Source: JACQAP01 sp035275265 (GTDB taxonomy: Bacteria; Pseudomonadota; Gammaproteobacteria; Burkholderiales; JACQAP01). Taken from it: 64,000 nt of DNA. Position 1 is the stretch's first letter. The number at the start of each line of letters is the position of its first letter. The position numbers and the translations under genes were made by a program. The notes under the pieces are model-generated. The model saw nothing but the letters and a program-made list of their open reading frames with translations. It had not been told where the DNA came from and searched no databases. Positions 1-9,655 of the stretch are shown piece after piece. The DNA lies in the NCBI GenBank assembly GCA_035275265.1, contig DATENC010000011.1:186001-250000 (forward strand). Direction: 5' to 3'.

Positions 1-67
1 TGACGGGTAACTCAACCTCACCAGCATGAAAGCGGTAAGGCTGCGACGAATCTAGTCTTTCTTCGCC

Positions 68-748
68 TCACGCATCACGGAGTTTTCCGTCTTCCAATCT
101 CAGCGTTCGCTGCATCTTCGCCGCAATCGTCGGATCGTGAGTGACCACCACGAAGCTCGTGGCGAGCCCGCGGTTCAGGTCGAGCATCAGGTCAAGCATA
201 CCTTCCGCCGTGTGACGGTCGAGATTGCCGGTGGGTTCGTCTGCGAGCACGCAGGCCGGTTCGGTGACCAGTGCGCGCGCCAGCGCCGCGCGTTGGCGTT
301 CGCCACCGGATAGTTCCCCCGGTGTGTGCGTCATGCGTGCACCCAGTCCGACTTGCTGCAGAATCGCGGCCGCGCGCTTACCGGCATCTGCCGGTTCGAG
401 TCGCCGGATCAGCAACGGCATCGCCACGTTCTCCAGCGCGGTGAACTCCGGCAACAGGTGGTGAAACTGGTAAACAAAACCAAGCGCGCGGTTGCGCAAC
501 TTCCCCTTCTCCTTCTCGTTCAGCGCATCCAGCCGGTGACCGAGCACGGTAACCAGTCCCGCGCTCGCGGCATCGAGTCCGCCGAGCAAGTGCAGCAGCG
601 TGCTTTTGCCTGAGCCCGACGCACCCACAATTGCCACGGTCTCGCCACGTGCGACATCAATGTCGATGCCCAACAACACCGGGACCGCATACTCGCCCTG
701 GCGAAAGGTCTTCTGCAGGCTGCGGCAGGATAGGACGACCTCACTCAT
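68..748 (-). CDS. lolD: Lipoprotein-releasing system ATP-binding protein LolD
   Basis: This 226-residue ABC ATPase powers LolCE, which extracts outer-membrane lipoproteins from the inner membrane and hands them to LolA. Visible motifs are Walker A GASGSGKST (42-50), Q-loop Gln94, signature LSGGERQR (146-153), Walker B ending in Asp170-Glu171 and the H-loop His204. The length is normal for LolD. Its start overlaps the last 8 bases of the lolC/E gene upstream, so the two are probably translationally coupled. MacB-type ATPases share the motifs, but the partner gene and the absence of a MacB fusion favour LolD. Confidence 0.93.
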   Translation of the reverse strand: MSEVVLSCRSLQKTFRQGEYAVPVLLGIDIDVARGETVAIVGASGSGKSTLLHLLGGLDAASAGLVTVLGHRLDALNEKEKGKLRNRALGFVYQFHHLLPEFTALENVAMPLLIRRLEPADAGKRAAAILQQVGLGARMTHTPGELSGGERQRAALARALVTEPACVLADEPTGNLDRHTAEGMLDLMLDLNRGLATSFVVVTHDPTIAAKMQRTLRLEDGKLRDA

Positions 749-1988
749 AGCGCAGCGCCTCGGCCGGATTCACACGCGATGCACGCAGGCTGGGATAAAT
801 GGTTGCCAGCAAACTGAGCCCAAACGAGGTTAGACCGATCACCACCACGTCCTGCAAATGCAAATCGGATGGCAAATCGCTGATGTAGTACACGTCCTTA
901 GAGAGAAACTGCGTGCCCAGGAGGCGTTCGATCGCCGGGATCACGACCTCGATGTTTGCCGCGAGCAGCACACCGCCGACCACCCCAGCGATCATGCCGA
1001 CTGCGCCGATCAACGCGCCTTGTATGATGAAAATCCGCATGATCTCGCCCGGTGCCGCCCCCAACGTGCGCAGGATGGCGATGTCGGCGCGCTTGTCGGT
1101 CACCGCCATTACCAACGTGGAAACGATGTTGAAGGCAGCTACCGCAACTATGAGCACGAGGATGATGAACATCACCCTCTTCTCGATCTGCACGGCCCGG
1201 AAGAAATTGGCATGGCTGCGCGTCCAGTCGGTGGCATAGACGTCATCGCTCAGCGTGTGCATCAGGTCACGCGCCACCAACGGAGCCCTGAACAGGTCGT
1301 GGAGCTTGAGCCGTAGCCCAGACACTTTGTCATCCAGCCGATAGAGCTTTTGCGCGTCCTCCAGATGCATGAACGCAAGTCCGGCGTCGTATTCAGCCAT
1401 GTCCACTTCAAAAATACCGACTACTTCGAACTGCTTGAGCCTTGGCAGGATCCCTGCGGGCGTCACCTGTCCCTGAGGCGCGATCAGCACGATCTTGTCG
1501 CCAACGCGAGCGCCCACGCTCATCGCCAGGTCAATGCCGAGAACGATGCCGAAGCGCCCAGGCTTAAGGTCGTCCATGCTGCCGGAGCGCATGTGCTGGC
1601 CTACGTCGGCGACTTTTGCTTCGGCGGCGGGTAGAACCCCGCGCACCAGTGTGCCTTGCACGGTTCCGCGGTTGGAAATGAGGCCCTGCGCGGTAATAAA
1701 CGGCGCAGCCGCGACCACTTCCGCGTGTTTTTCGGTTTCCGCGGCGATTCCCCGCCAGTTTGACAGCTTCCCATCCAGCCCCATGATCTGCACGTGCGAA
1801 GCAACGCCGAGGATGCGCGTGCGCAGTTCCTTCTGGAATCCGTTCATCACCGAGAGCACGACGATCAATGCCGCGACGCCCAGCGCAACGCCCAGCATCG
1901 AGGTAATGGAAATGAAGGAGATGAAATGATTGCGCCGCTTGGCACGCGTGTAGCGCAGCCCGACAAACAACTCGTACGGCGTCAGCAT
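741..1988 (-). CDS. lolC: Lipoprotein-releasing system transmembrane subunit LolC/LolE
   Basis: Inner-membrane permease of the lipoprotein-sorting ABC transporter. The N-terminus has the family start (MLTPYELFVGLRYTRAKR), one membrane segment near residues 22-48, a large periplasmic domain, and three membrane segments in the last third (FtsX/MacB permease domain). An in-frame ATG at 2042 would add 18 residues that do not look like this family, so the ATG at 1988 (415 aa) is preferred. Only one LolC/E-type permease is visible here, so it may act as a LolF-like homodimer or pair with a second subunit elsewhere. It is followed by lolD with an 8-base overlap. Confidence 0.9.
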   Translation of the reverse strand: MLTPYELFVGLRYTRAKRRNHFISFISITSMLGVALGVAALIVVLSVMNGFQKELRTRILGVASHVQIMGLDGKLSNWRGIAAETEKHAEVVAAAPFITAQGLISNRGTVQGTLVRGVLPAAEAKVADVGQHMRSGSMDDLKPGRFGIVLGIDLAMSVGARVGDKIVLIAPQGQVTPAGILPRLKQFEVVGIFEVDMAEYDAGLAFMHLEDAQKLYRLDDKVSGLRLKLHDLFRAPLVARDLMHTLSDDVYATDWTRSHANFFRAVQIEKRVMFIILVLIVAVAAFNIVSTLVMAVTDKRADIAILRTLGAAPGEIMRIFIIQGALIGAVGMIAGVVGGVLLAANIEVVIPAIERLLGTQFLSKDVYYISDLPSDLHLQDVVVIGLTSFGLSLLATIYPSLRASRVNPAEALRYE

Positions 1989-2135
1989 GAAATGTTCAAA
2001 TAAGCGGGTGGCGTGGTTGGCTGGACGCAGAGTCTGCCACATTCCGGCGCGGATGACTAAGCGGCCCGCATAGCGTCACTTGGCGGCGATTCCAATGTCG
2101 CGTGTTAAACTCGGCACTGTTCAGTCTCATCTCCC

Positions 2136-3185
2136 GTGCGCGCCGTCACCCTGTTTATTCCATGGCTGTTCTGGCCCGAAACGGGTGATACGGATCCCTA
2201 TTCTGGTCTAAGGTTGCCCGCGCTTGAAACTCTATTGACGCGCGGTAGCGCCACCAGCGGCGCATGCGAGAACGAGTCCGCCTGGCTCTGTGAGCGCTTC
2301 GGGGTGCAGAAACAGATCGACTGGCCGGTCGCACCGATCGCTTTTGCCGGTGACGGCGGAGAACCCTCCGCCGCGTACTGGATGCGCGCTGACCCGGTGA
2401 ATCTGCGCGTGCAGAACGACGGACTGGTTCTGTTCGCCCCCGGAACCGTGGAGTTAAGCGAGGACGAGTCGCGCGATCTCACGGGGGCACTTACTCGGCA
2501 GTTCGAAGCGGAGGGTTTCGCTTTCTATGCGGCGCATCCACAACGCTGGTACCTGAAGTTACCGCGAACGGAGAAGATCCGGACCGTGACCCTGACGCAG
2601 GCGATCGGCCGCGATGTCAATCACCTGCTCCCGAATGGCGAGGAGCGTCTGCGCTGGCACCGGATTATCAATGACGCGCAGATGCTTCTGCACGCCCATC
2701 CGGTCAACGCGGCGCGCGAGGATCGCGGTGCGGCGGTGGTGAACAGTCTGTGGTTGTGGGGTGGCGGCACCCTGCCCGTTTCCAGCAGCCCCTTCGATGC
2801 GATACAGAGCGAAGATCCTCTTACGGTGGGTCTGGCGAGGCTCGCGGACATTCACTGCTCTGTGCTACCCGTCGGCGACGCATTGGCCGCGGGAAACAAT
2901 ACCCTGGTCGTACTCGGGGATGCCCAACGCGAGTTCATGCGCGGCAACGTTTGCGGCTGGCGGAATGTGCTCGAATCAATGGAAACACTTTGGTTCGCAC
3001 GGATTTTCGAATGGTTGCGATCGGCCAGGATCGACAAGGCGGCAATTGCCACCGTCGCCGACGGCCGCAGCTACGAATGGTCGATCACGCGTAGCGCTCG
3101 CTGGCAGATTTGGAGGAGGCCACAGCAGCTGTTTCGGCATGCCCGCAATATTCTGCTCGGGCACGACGCGGCACCCATGAAATGA
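2136..3185 (+). CDS. RpfE-like conserved protein (phosphoglycerate-mutase-like fold suspected)
   Basis: This 349-residue protein has no signal peptide or membrane segment. I recognise it as the RpfE-type protein found beside recJ in Xanthomonas and many betaproteobacteria. Its biochemical role is not established, although databases often call it a phosphoglycerate mutase. Conserved-looking stretches are HRIINDAQMLLHAHPVN and the Gly/Trp-rich NSLWLWGGG. The start is GTG at 2136. Its stop overlaps the recJ start (ATGA), so it is probably the first gene of a recJ-prfB-lysS operon. It is divergent from lolC across about 150 bases that should hold both promoters. Confidence 0.7.
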   Translation: MRAVTLFIPWLFWPETGDTDPYSGLRLPALETLLTRGSATSGACENESAWLCERFGVQKQIDWPVAPIAFAGDGGEPSAAYWMRADPVNLRVQNDGLVLFAPGTVELSEDESRDLTGALTRQFEAEGFAFYAAHPQRWYLKLPRTEKIRTVTLTQAIGRDVNHLLPNGEERLRWHRIINDAQMLLHAHPVNAAREDRGAAVVNSLWLWGGGTLPVSSSPFDAIQSEDPLTVGLARLADIHCSVLPVGDALAAGNNTLVVLGDAQREFMRGNVCGWRNVLESMETLWFARIFEWLRSARIDKAAIATVADGRSYEWSITRSARWQIWRRPQQLFRHARNILLGHDAAPMK

Positions 3186-4900
3186 GCACCCCGCGCGTCG
3201 TCACTCGCAGCGTGCCGCAACCGGCCCTCGATTTGCTTTGCGCGAGCGGCGTGCACCCAGTACTGGCACGCGTGTATGCCGCGCGCGGCGTGAGCACTGC
3301 GCAACAGCTCGATACCTCGTTCAATGGGCTGGCGCCGGTCGGCCGCCTGAAAAATTGCGTCGTCATGGCAAGACTCCTTGCTGATGCGATTGCGGCCGGG
3401 CAGCGCCTGTTGATCGTCGCCGACTATGACGCCGATGGGGCCACGGCTTGTGCGCTGGGGATACTCGCGCTGCAAAGCGTCGGGGCGAAGGTCGAGTATC
3501 TGGTGCCCAATCGCTTCGAGTATGGATACGGCCTGACGCCCGAAATCGTTGCGATTGCAGCCTCGCGTCGGCCGGACTTCCTGATCACCGTTGACAACGG
3601 CATCGCCAGCATCGACGGAGTGGAGGCAGCGCGCAAACTCGGCATCGGGGTGCTGATCACCGATCATCATCTGCCCGCTACGCAATTGCCCTCAGCGTCC
3701 TGCATCGTCAATCCAAACCAGCCGGGTTGCGATTTTCCGAGCCGGAACCTGGCGGGAGTCGGCGTGATGTTTTACGTACTGCTGGCGCTTCGCGCCGAAT
3801 TGCGTTCGCGCGGCTGGTTTGAGAGCCGCGATGAACCGAACCTTGCAGACCTGCTGGATCTGGTTGCGCTTGGAACCGTCGCCGACGTGGTGCGGCTCGA
3901 CGACAATAATCGTATCCTGGTAGACCAGGGCCTGAAGCGCATCCGCGCAGGACGCACCCGCCCTGGCATCACCGCACTATTGCGCGTGGCCGGCCGCGAA
4001 CCGGCGCGTGTTTCCGCATACGATCTTGGCTTCGTCCTCGGTCCGAGGCTCAATGCCGCCGGCCGGCTCACCGACATGAGCATCGGCATCGAGTGCCTGC
4101 TGGCACGCGAAGGCGACCGCGCCACCGAACTCGCGGTACAGCTGGACGCACTCAACCGCGAGCGCCGGGACATTGAAGCGGGCATGCAGCAAACCGCACT
4201 GGCGCTGATGGAGCGAATCGCGCCTGCGGATGCGTACAGCCTTAGCCTATACGACGAAACCTGGCATCAGGGCGTGATCGGCATCCTGGCCGCACGCCTG
4301 CGTGAACGTTTCAACCGGCCGGTGATCGCGTTCGCGCCCGGTAGCAACGGCGAAGCGAAAGGTTCGGGCCGCTCGATACCAGGCCTTCATCTGCGCGACG
4401 CACTCGATCTTGTGACGAAGCGCCACCCAGGCCTGATCGTGCGCTTCGGCGGCCACGCCGCCGCCGCGGGACTAACGGTGCGCATTGCCGACATGGCTAG
4501 GTTCGAGAACGCGTTCGAAGAGACCGTACGCGCATTACTGACGCCTGCCGACCTTGAGCATGTGATCGAAACCGATGGAGGGCTTGAACCGCACGACGTC
4601 AGCCTGCCGTTTGCCGAACTGCTGACCGCGCAAGTTTGGGGTCAGGGATTCGCGCCCCCGTCATTCTTGGATGAGTTCGAGGTATCGGAGCAAAGAACCG
4701 TCGGCGGCCGCCATCTGAAGCTGCGTCTTCGCCGCAAGCCAGCTGAACCGGCGTTTAACGCCATCCTGTTCGGCCGCGAGGCGCCCCTTCCCTCCCGAGT
4801 GAACGCGGTTTACCGTGTACAGGTCAACGAGTTTGACAGCACGCGCTCGGTGCAACTGGTGCTGGATCACTGGTGGGCTGCAAACCCCTATGGAGACTAA
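3182..4900 (+). CDS. recJ: Single-stranded-DNA-specific 5'-3' exonuclease RecJ
   Basis: DHH-family exonuclease that degrades single strands in RecF-pathway recombination and mismatch repair. The metal-binding DYDADG motif lies at residues 81-86 and the DHH motif at 161-163. The DHHA1 glycine-rich segment (RFGGHAAAAG) follows near residue 425, and a C-terminal OB-fold-like region completes the usual length. The ATG at 3182 gives 572 residues and overlaps the previous stop by four bases. An upstream in-frame start at 3110 would read 24 residues inside the rpfE-like gene and is less likely. Confidence 0.95.
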   Translation: MSTPRVVTRSVPQPALDLLCASGVHPVLARVYAARGVSTAQQLDTSFNGLAPVGRLKNCVVMARLLADAIAAGQRLLIVADYDADGATACALGILALQSVGAKVEYLVPNRFEYGYGLTPEIVAIAASRRPDFLITVDNGIASIDGVEAARKLGIGVLITDHHLPATQLPSASCIVNPNQPGCDFPSRNLAGVGVMFYVLLALRAELRSRGWFESRDEPNLADLLDLVALGTVADVVRLDDNNRILVDQGLKRIRAGRTRPGITALLRVAGREPARVSAYDLGFVLGPRLNAAGRLTDMSIGIECLLAREGDRATELAVQLDALNRERRDIEAGMQQTALALMERIAPADAYSLSLYDETWHQGVIGILAARLRERFNRPVIAFAPGSNGEAKGSGRSIPGLHLRDALDLVTKRHPGLIVRFGGHAAAAGLTVRIADMARFENAFEETVRALLTPADLEHVIETDGGLEPHDVSLPFAELLTAQVWGQGFAPPSFLDEFEVSEQRTVGGRHLKLRLRRKPAEPAFNAILFGREAPLPSRVNAVYRVQVNEFDSTRSVQLVLDHWWAANPYGD

Positions 4901-4967
4901 AGGCGTGGCCTTCGGTTAATATGAACGATCATTTACCTTCGTCTCCATCCCCGGATCGGAATTCAAA

Positions 4968-6072
4968 ATGGACGCAGAACGACTTAACGGCATCGAAAAT
5001 CAACTCGACGATCTCGATACCCGGGCTATGGAACTGCGGAGGTATCTTTGACTTCGATGGCAAACGCAACCGCCTGATCGAAGTCGTCAAGCTCACCGAA
5101 GACCCCGCCTTCTGGAACGACGCAAAGCGCGCTCAGGAGCTCGGGCGCGAGCGCAAGAATCTGGAATCGGTGGTTACGACCCTGGAAAAACTCGACCAGG
5201 ACCTCAGGGATGCTCGCGAACTGTTCCAGATGGCGCGGTCCGAAAACGACGACGCCACCCTGAACGCAGTTGCCGGCGATGTCTCCGGCATGGAGAAGGT
5301 CGTTGCGGACATGGAGTTCCGCCGCATGTTCTCCAACCCTATGGATCCGAACAATTGCTTCCTTGACATCCAGTCCGGATCGGGCGGAACCGAGGCCCAG
5401 GACTGGGCGTCTATGCTGGAACGCATGTACCTCAAGTTCTGCGAGCGCCGCGGCTTCAAAGTCGAAGTGCTGGAGGAGTCCTCCGGAGAAGTGGCCGGAA
5501 TCAAGAGTGCAACGTTCAAGGTTAACGGCGACTACGCCTACGGCACACTGCGCACCGAAACCGGCGTGCACCGCCTGGTGCGCAAATCTCCTTTTGATTC
5601 CAATGCGCGCCGCCATACCTCGTTCGCCAGCGTCTTCGTCTACCCGGAAGTGGACGACACAATCGAGATCGCGATCAACCCCGCCGATCTGCGCGTCGAC
5701 ACCTTTCGCGCAAGCGGTGCAGGCGGCCAGCATATCAACAAGACCGACTCGGCGATCCGCATCACCCATATGCCGACCGGCATCGTCGTGCAGTGCCAGA
5801 ACGACCGCTCGCAGCACCGCAACCGCGCCGAGGCCATGTCAATGCTCAAAGCGCGCCTATATGAACTCGAGCTGCGCAAGCGCAATGAGGAAAAGCAGGC
5901 CATGGAGGATTCCAAGACCGATATCGCCTGGGGGCACCAGATCCGTTCTTACGTGCTCGACCAGTCGCGTATCAAGGACCTGCGTACCAACGTCGAGATC
6001 GGCAACACCCAGGCGGTGCTCGACGGCGCCCTCGATCCGTTCATCGAGGCCAGCCTGAAACAGGGAGTTTGA
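4968..6072 (+). CDS. prfB: Peptide chain release factor 2, expressed through a programmed +1 frameshift
   Basis: RF2 recognises UGA and UAA and triggers peptide release. The gene is in two frames. Codons 1-27 run from the ATG at 4968 to CTT at 5046-5048, followed by an in-frame TGA (5049-5051). Skipping base 5049 continues with GAC at 5050 to the stop at 6070-6072, giving 367 residues, close to E. coli RF2 (365). The anticodon-like SPF motif is at 207-209 and the catalytic GGQ at 252-254. Upstream starts in the downstream frame, such as 4873, lack the conserved RF2 N-terminus (MDAERLNGIENQL) and are artefacts. lysS follows after 8 bases. Confidence 0.95.
5038..5052 (+). other. RF2 programmed +1 frameshift site
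   Basis: A Shine-Dalgarno-like GGAGGT (5038-5043) stands three bases upstream of the slippery CTT, which is followed by TGA and C (5046-5052). This matches the E. coli prfB layout of an internal SD, then TAT CTT TGA C. When RF2 is scarce, slow termination at the UGA lets the peptidyl-tRNA-Leu slip from CUU to UUU, so RF2 regulates its own synthesis. Confidence 0.95.
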
Positions 6073-6080
6073 CGCTGACA

Positions 6081-7586
6081 ATGAACGAAAACAAAAATCA
6101 GCCGGATAGCAACCAGATCATAGAGGAGCGGCGAGTCAAGCTGCGCGAATTGCGTACGCATGGGAATGCTTTTCCCAATGATTTCCGCCGCCGCCATCTC
6201 GCCGGCGACTTGCATCGGGAAAACGGATCCAGTTCGAACGAGGAACTGGAGCCGCGGAAAGTCGAAGTGACGGTTGCCGGGCGGCTGATGCTCAAGCGCG
6301 TGATGGGCAAAGCGAGCTTCGCCACCCTTCAGGACATGTCCGGGCGCATCCAGATCTACGTCACAAACGACGTGACCGGCGAAGCAGCACACGCCGCATT
6401 CAAGCACTGGGATCTCGGTGACATCGTCGGCGCGACCGGCTCGCTTTTCAAGACCAAAACCGGCGAACTCACCGTCAAGGCAACCGCCGTGCGCCTGCTC
6501 GCCAAGTGCCTGCGGCCCTTGCCGGAAAAGTTCCACGGCCTGGCAGACCAGGAAAGCAAGTACCGCCAGCGCTATCTCGACCTGATCACGAACCCTGAAA
6601 CGCAGCGCGTGTTCAAGACGCGCTCCCGGATGATCCAGGCGATGCGAGAGTTCTTTGTCGCGCACGGCTATCTCGAAGTTGAAACGCCGATGATGCAACC
6701 CATTCCAGGTGGCGCGGCGGCACGGCCATTCGTGACACATCACAACGCGCTCGATATGGACCTCTATCTGCGCGTCGCGCCCGAGCTTTACCTCAAGCGG
6801 CTGGTAGTAGGTGGAATCGAGAAAGTATTCGAGATCAACCGCAATTTTCGCAACGAAGGAATCTCGACCCGGCATAACCCCGAATTCACGATGCTGGAGT
6901 TCTATGAGGCTTTCCAGGATCACAATTATTTGATGGATCTCACCGAAGAACTGTTTCGGCAGATCGCACGGGAAGTGCTCGGCACGACCACGCTTAGTTA
7001 TCAAGGCGAGAGTATTGAACTGGGCAAACCCTTCGATCGGCTGACCATGGCCGAAGCTATCGCCCGCTACAACCCGAAATACCCGCTTGTCGAGCTTGGA
7101 AAAACCGCGTACTTGCGTGCGGCGCTCGACGTTTTCAAAGTCGAGATCTTTCCCACTGACGGCCTGGGGATGCTGCAACTCAAGCTGTTCGAACAGACCA
7201 CCGAAGACAAACTCATCCAGCCGACCTTCATCGTGGCTCATCCGACCGACGTCTCGCCCTTGGCCCGCCGCAACGACGCCGATCCGTCAGTCACCGACCG
7301 CTTCGAGCTGTTCATTACCGGCCGCGAGATAGCGAACGGGTTCTCGGAACTGAACGACCCGGAGGATCAGGCCGAACGGTTCTCGGAGCAGGCCAGAGCC
7401 AAGGAGGCCGGCGACGAGGAAGCCATGTACTACGACGCGGACTACGTGCGCGCGCTTGAGTATGGTCTGCCGCCCACTGCGGGCGAAGGCATCGGTATCG
7501 ATCGCCTGGTGATGCTGTTTACAGACAGTCCTTCGATCCGGGACGTCATCCTGTTCCCGCAAATGCGCTCCGAGCAACAAACGTGA
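6081..7586 (+). CDS. lysS: Lysyl-tRNA synthetase, class II
   Basis: Charges tRNA-Lys. An N-terminal OB-fold anticodon-binding domain (about 60-170) precedes the class II catalytic core. Motif 1 is around VETPMMQPIPGGAAARPF. Motif 2 includes FRNEGISTRHNPEFTMLE. Motif 3 is GEGIGIDRLVML, near residues 467-478. The ATG at 6081 gives 501 residues. A TTG at 6069 is in frame but lies before the prfB stop. prfB-lysS adjacency is widespread in proteobacteria. The stop overlaps the next gene's GTG start, suggesting coupled translation. Confidence 0.95.
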   Translation: MNENKNQPDSNQIIEERRVKLRELRTHGNAFPNDFRRRHLAGDLHRENGSSSNEELEPRKVEVTVAGRLMLKRVMGKASFATLQDMSGRIQIYVTNDVTGEAAHAAFKHWDLGDIVGATGSLFKTKTGELTVKATAVRLLAKCLRPLPEKFHGLADQESKYRQRYLDLITNPETQRVFKTRSRMIQAMREFFVAHGYLEVETPMMQPIPGGAAARPFVTHHNALDMDLYLRVAPELYLKRLVVGGIEKVFEINRNFRNEGISTRHNPEFTMLEFYEAFQDHNYLMDLTEELFRQIAREVLGTTTLSYQGESIELGKPFDRLTMAEAIARYNPKYPLVELGKTAYLRAALDVFKVEIFPTDGLGMLQLKLFEQTTEDKLIQPTFIVAHPTDVSPLARRNDADPSVTDRFELFITGREIANGFSELNDPEDQAERFSEQARAKEAGDEEAMYYDADYVRALEYGLPPTAGEGIGIDRLVMLFTDSPSIRDVILFPQMRSEQQT

Positions 7587-9550
7587 GTTCATCGAACGAA
7601 CCCAAGGTGTTATGGCGGCCTTCGCGGGAGCGAATCGCCAAGTCGAATATCACGCGCTTTATCCATTTGATCAACCAGCGTTGGAATGCCGGGGTCAGAG
7701 ACTCACAGCAACTCTACGGCTGGTCGGTGCAAGAACCTGAGCAGTTCTGGGCCGCAATCTGGGATTTTTGCGGCGTGGTGGCCGAGACTCGCGGCGAGCG
7801 GGTTCTGGTAGATGGCCACAAGATGCCTGGCGCACAGTGGTTTCCGGATGCACGCTTGAATTTTGCCGAAAACCTGCTGCGCCGGCGCGACGGCGAGACT
7901 GCGATGGTGTTCTGGGGCGAGGACAAGGTGCGCCGTCGGATGAGTTACGCCGAAGTGTACGACGCAGTTTCCCGCACAGTGCAGGCATTGTCGGCCGCTG
8001 GGGTGAAGGAAGGCGACCGGGTCGCGGCTTTCATGCCGAACATGCCCGAGACCATCATCTTCATGCTGGCTACCACCAGCCTCGGTGCGATCTGGTCGTC
8101 GTGTTCGCCTGATTTCGGCGCCCAAGGCGTCCTCGATCGCTTTGGACAGATCGGGCCTAAAGTGCTGTTCGCGGTCGAGGGCTACCATTACAACGGCAAG
8201 ACCCACGACACGCTGCCGAGAATTGCGGAGATCGCAAGGAATCTTCCGACGCTGGCGCGCGCCGTGATCATCTCCTACACGCGGGAAAAACCCGACATAT
8301 CCAGCATCAAGAACGCGGTGCATCTTGCCGACTTCGTCGGACCGTATCGCGGCGGTGAAATCGCGTTCCGGCGCCTCCCATTCAATCACCCTCTTCTCAT
8401 CCTCTATTCCTCCGGCACCACCGGCGTGCCCAAATGCATCGTTCACGGTGCCGGCGGTACGCTGCTGCAACAGCTCAAGGAGCATCAGCTGCACACCGAT
8501 TTGAAACGCGGCGACCGTCTGTTCTATTTCACAACATGCGGCTGGATGATGTGGAACTGGCTTGCGTCCGCCCTCGCGACCGGCGCCACGCTGCTTCTCT
8601 ACGATGGCTCGCCATTCCATCCCGGCCCGAGAGTACTGTTCGATTTGGCCGACGAAGAGCGCATGACCGTGTTCGGTACTTCCGCTAAATACATTGACGC
8701 GTTAAAGAAAGCCGGTGCCAGCCCGATGGACACCCACGGGCTGGACTCGGTCGAGACCATCACCTCGACCGGTTCACCGCTGGTCCCGGAGGGATTCGAC
8801 TACGTCTATCGCGCGATCAAGAAGGACGTTTTGCTATCCTCGATTTCAGGGGGAACGGACATCGCCTCCTGTTTCGTTCTCGGCGACCCGACCGCTTCAG
8901 TGTACCGCGGTGAAATCCAGTGCCGCGGCTTCGGCATGAACGTGAAGGTATTCGATGACGAGGGCAAAGGTGTCGTTGGGGCAAAGGGCGAGTTGGTATG
9001 TACTGCGCCATTTCCTTCGATGCCGATCTATTTCTGGAACGACGCCGACGGCGCCAAGTACCGCGCAGGGTACTTTGAGCGATTCCCGAATACCTGGTGC
9101 CATGGCGATTACATGGAACTGACCACGCGCGGCACCGCCATCATTTATGGGCGCTCGGATGCGACCCTCAATCCCGGCGGCGTTCGCATCGGCACCGCCG
9201 AGATCTATCGCCAAGTCGAACAACTCGATGAAGTGGTGGAAAGTCTGGTGATCGGCCAGGATTGGGACAACGACGTCCGGGTCGTACTGTTCGTGCGGCT
9301 GCGCGATGGATTGGAACTCAACGAAACCCTGGCGAAGAAAATCCGGGACCGGATCCGCCTCAACACCACCACGCGCCACGTCCCGGCAAAGATCGTCCAG
9401 GTAGGTGATATTCCTCGTACGAAGAGCGGCAAGATCGTCGAGCTCGCAGTGCGCAACGTGGTCCACGGCAACCCGGTGAAGAACCTTGAGGCGCTCGCCA
9501 ATCCGGAAGCGTTGGAGCAGTACCGGGACAGGGCTGAACTCAGAAACTAG
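7583..9550 (+). CDS. Acetoacetyl-CoA synthetase (acetoacetate-CoA ligase)
   Basis: This 655-residue ANL-superfamily ligase activates acetoacetate with ATP and CoA through an acyl-adenylate. The AMP-binding P-loop reads YSSGTTGVPKCIVHG. The ANL motif GRSDATLNPGGVRIGTAEIYR sits near residue 530, and the C-terminal catalytic lysine lies in PRTKSGKIVE. The N-terminal ACAS-type cap and total length fit AACS rather than acetyl-CoA synthetase. It begins with a GTG overlapping the lysS stop. In a PHA-making cell it would return acetoacetate from PHB breakdown to the acetoacetyl-CoA pool, which fits the pha genes 4 kb downstream. That metabolic link is inference. Confidence 0.88.
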   Translation: MSSSNEPKVLWRPSRERIAKSNITRFIHLINQRWNAGVRDSQQLYGWSVQEPEQFWAAIWDFCGVVAETRGERVLVDGHKMPGAQWFPDARLNFAENLLRRRDGETAMVFWGEDKVRRRMSYAEVYDAVSRTVQALSAAGVKEGDRVAAFMPNMPETIIFMLATTSLGAIWSSCSPDFGAQGVLDRFGQIGPKVLFAVEGYHYNGKTHDTLPRIAEIARNLPTLARAVIISYTREKPDISSIKNAVHLADFVGPYRGGEIAFRRLPFNHPLLILYSSGTTGVPKCIVHGAGGTLLQQLKEHQLHTDLKRGDRLFYFTTCGWMMWNWLASALATGATLLLYDGSPFHPGPRVLFDLADEERMTVFGTSAKYIDALKKAGASPMDTHGLDSVETITSTGSPLVPEGFDYVYRAIKKDVLLSSISGGTDIASCFVLGDPTASVYRGEIQCRGFGMNVKVFDDEGKGVVGAKGELVCTAPFPSMPIYFWNDADGAKYRAGYFERFPNTWCHGDYMELTTRGTAIIYGRSDATLNPGGVRIGTAEIYRQVEQLDEVVESLVIGQDWDNDVRVVLFVRLRDGLELNETLAKKIRDRIRLNTTTRHVPAKIVQVGDIPRTKSGKIVELAVRNVVHGNPVKNLEALANPEALEQYRDRAELRN

Positions 9551-9655
9551 CGCCAAAACGGCACCGAAGACTGGGGGCTCGGGGTCCCGGATGCTCGAAG
9601 AGGAGTATTACCGTCCGGACATCCTTATGCAGACGGCGGCTCGGCGCCCTTCTTG

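Noticed and set aside
1..67. Possible 5' end of another gene before lolD
   Set aside because: Too short to judge; no motif or hairpin can be supported in these bases.
4873..4967. Upstream in-frame extension of the downstream RF2 frame, giving a 399-residue unshifted protein
   Set aside because: It reads through recJ's end and non-conserved sequence. The conserved RF2 N-terminus lies in the other frame from 4968 and joins through the canonical frameshift site.
5949..7241. Long open frame on the minus strand opposite prfB and lysS
   Set aside because: It lies wholly opposite two well-supported genes, has no family-like motifs, and is typical of antisense frames in GC-rich coding DNA.
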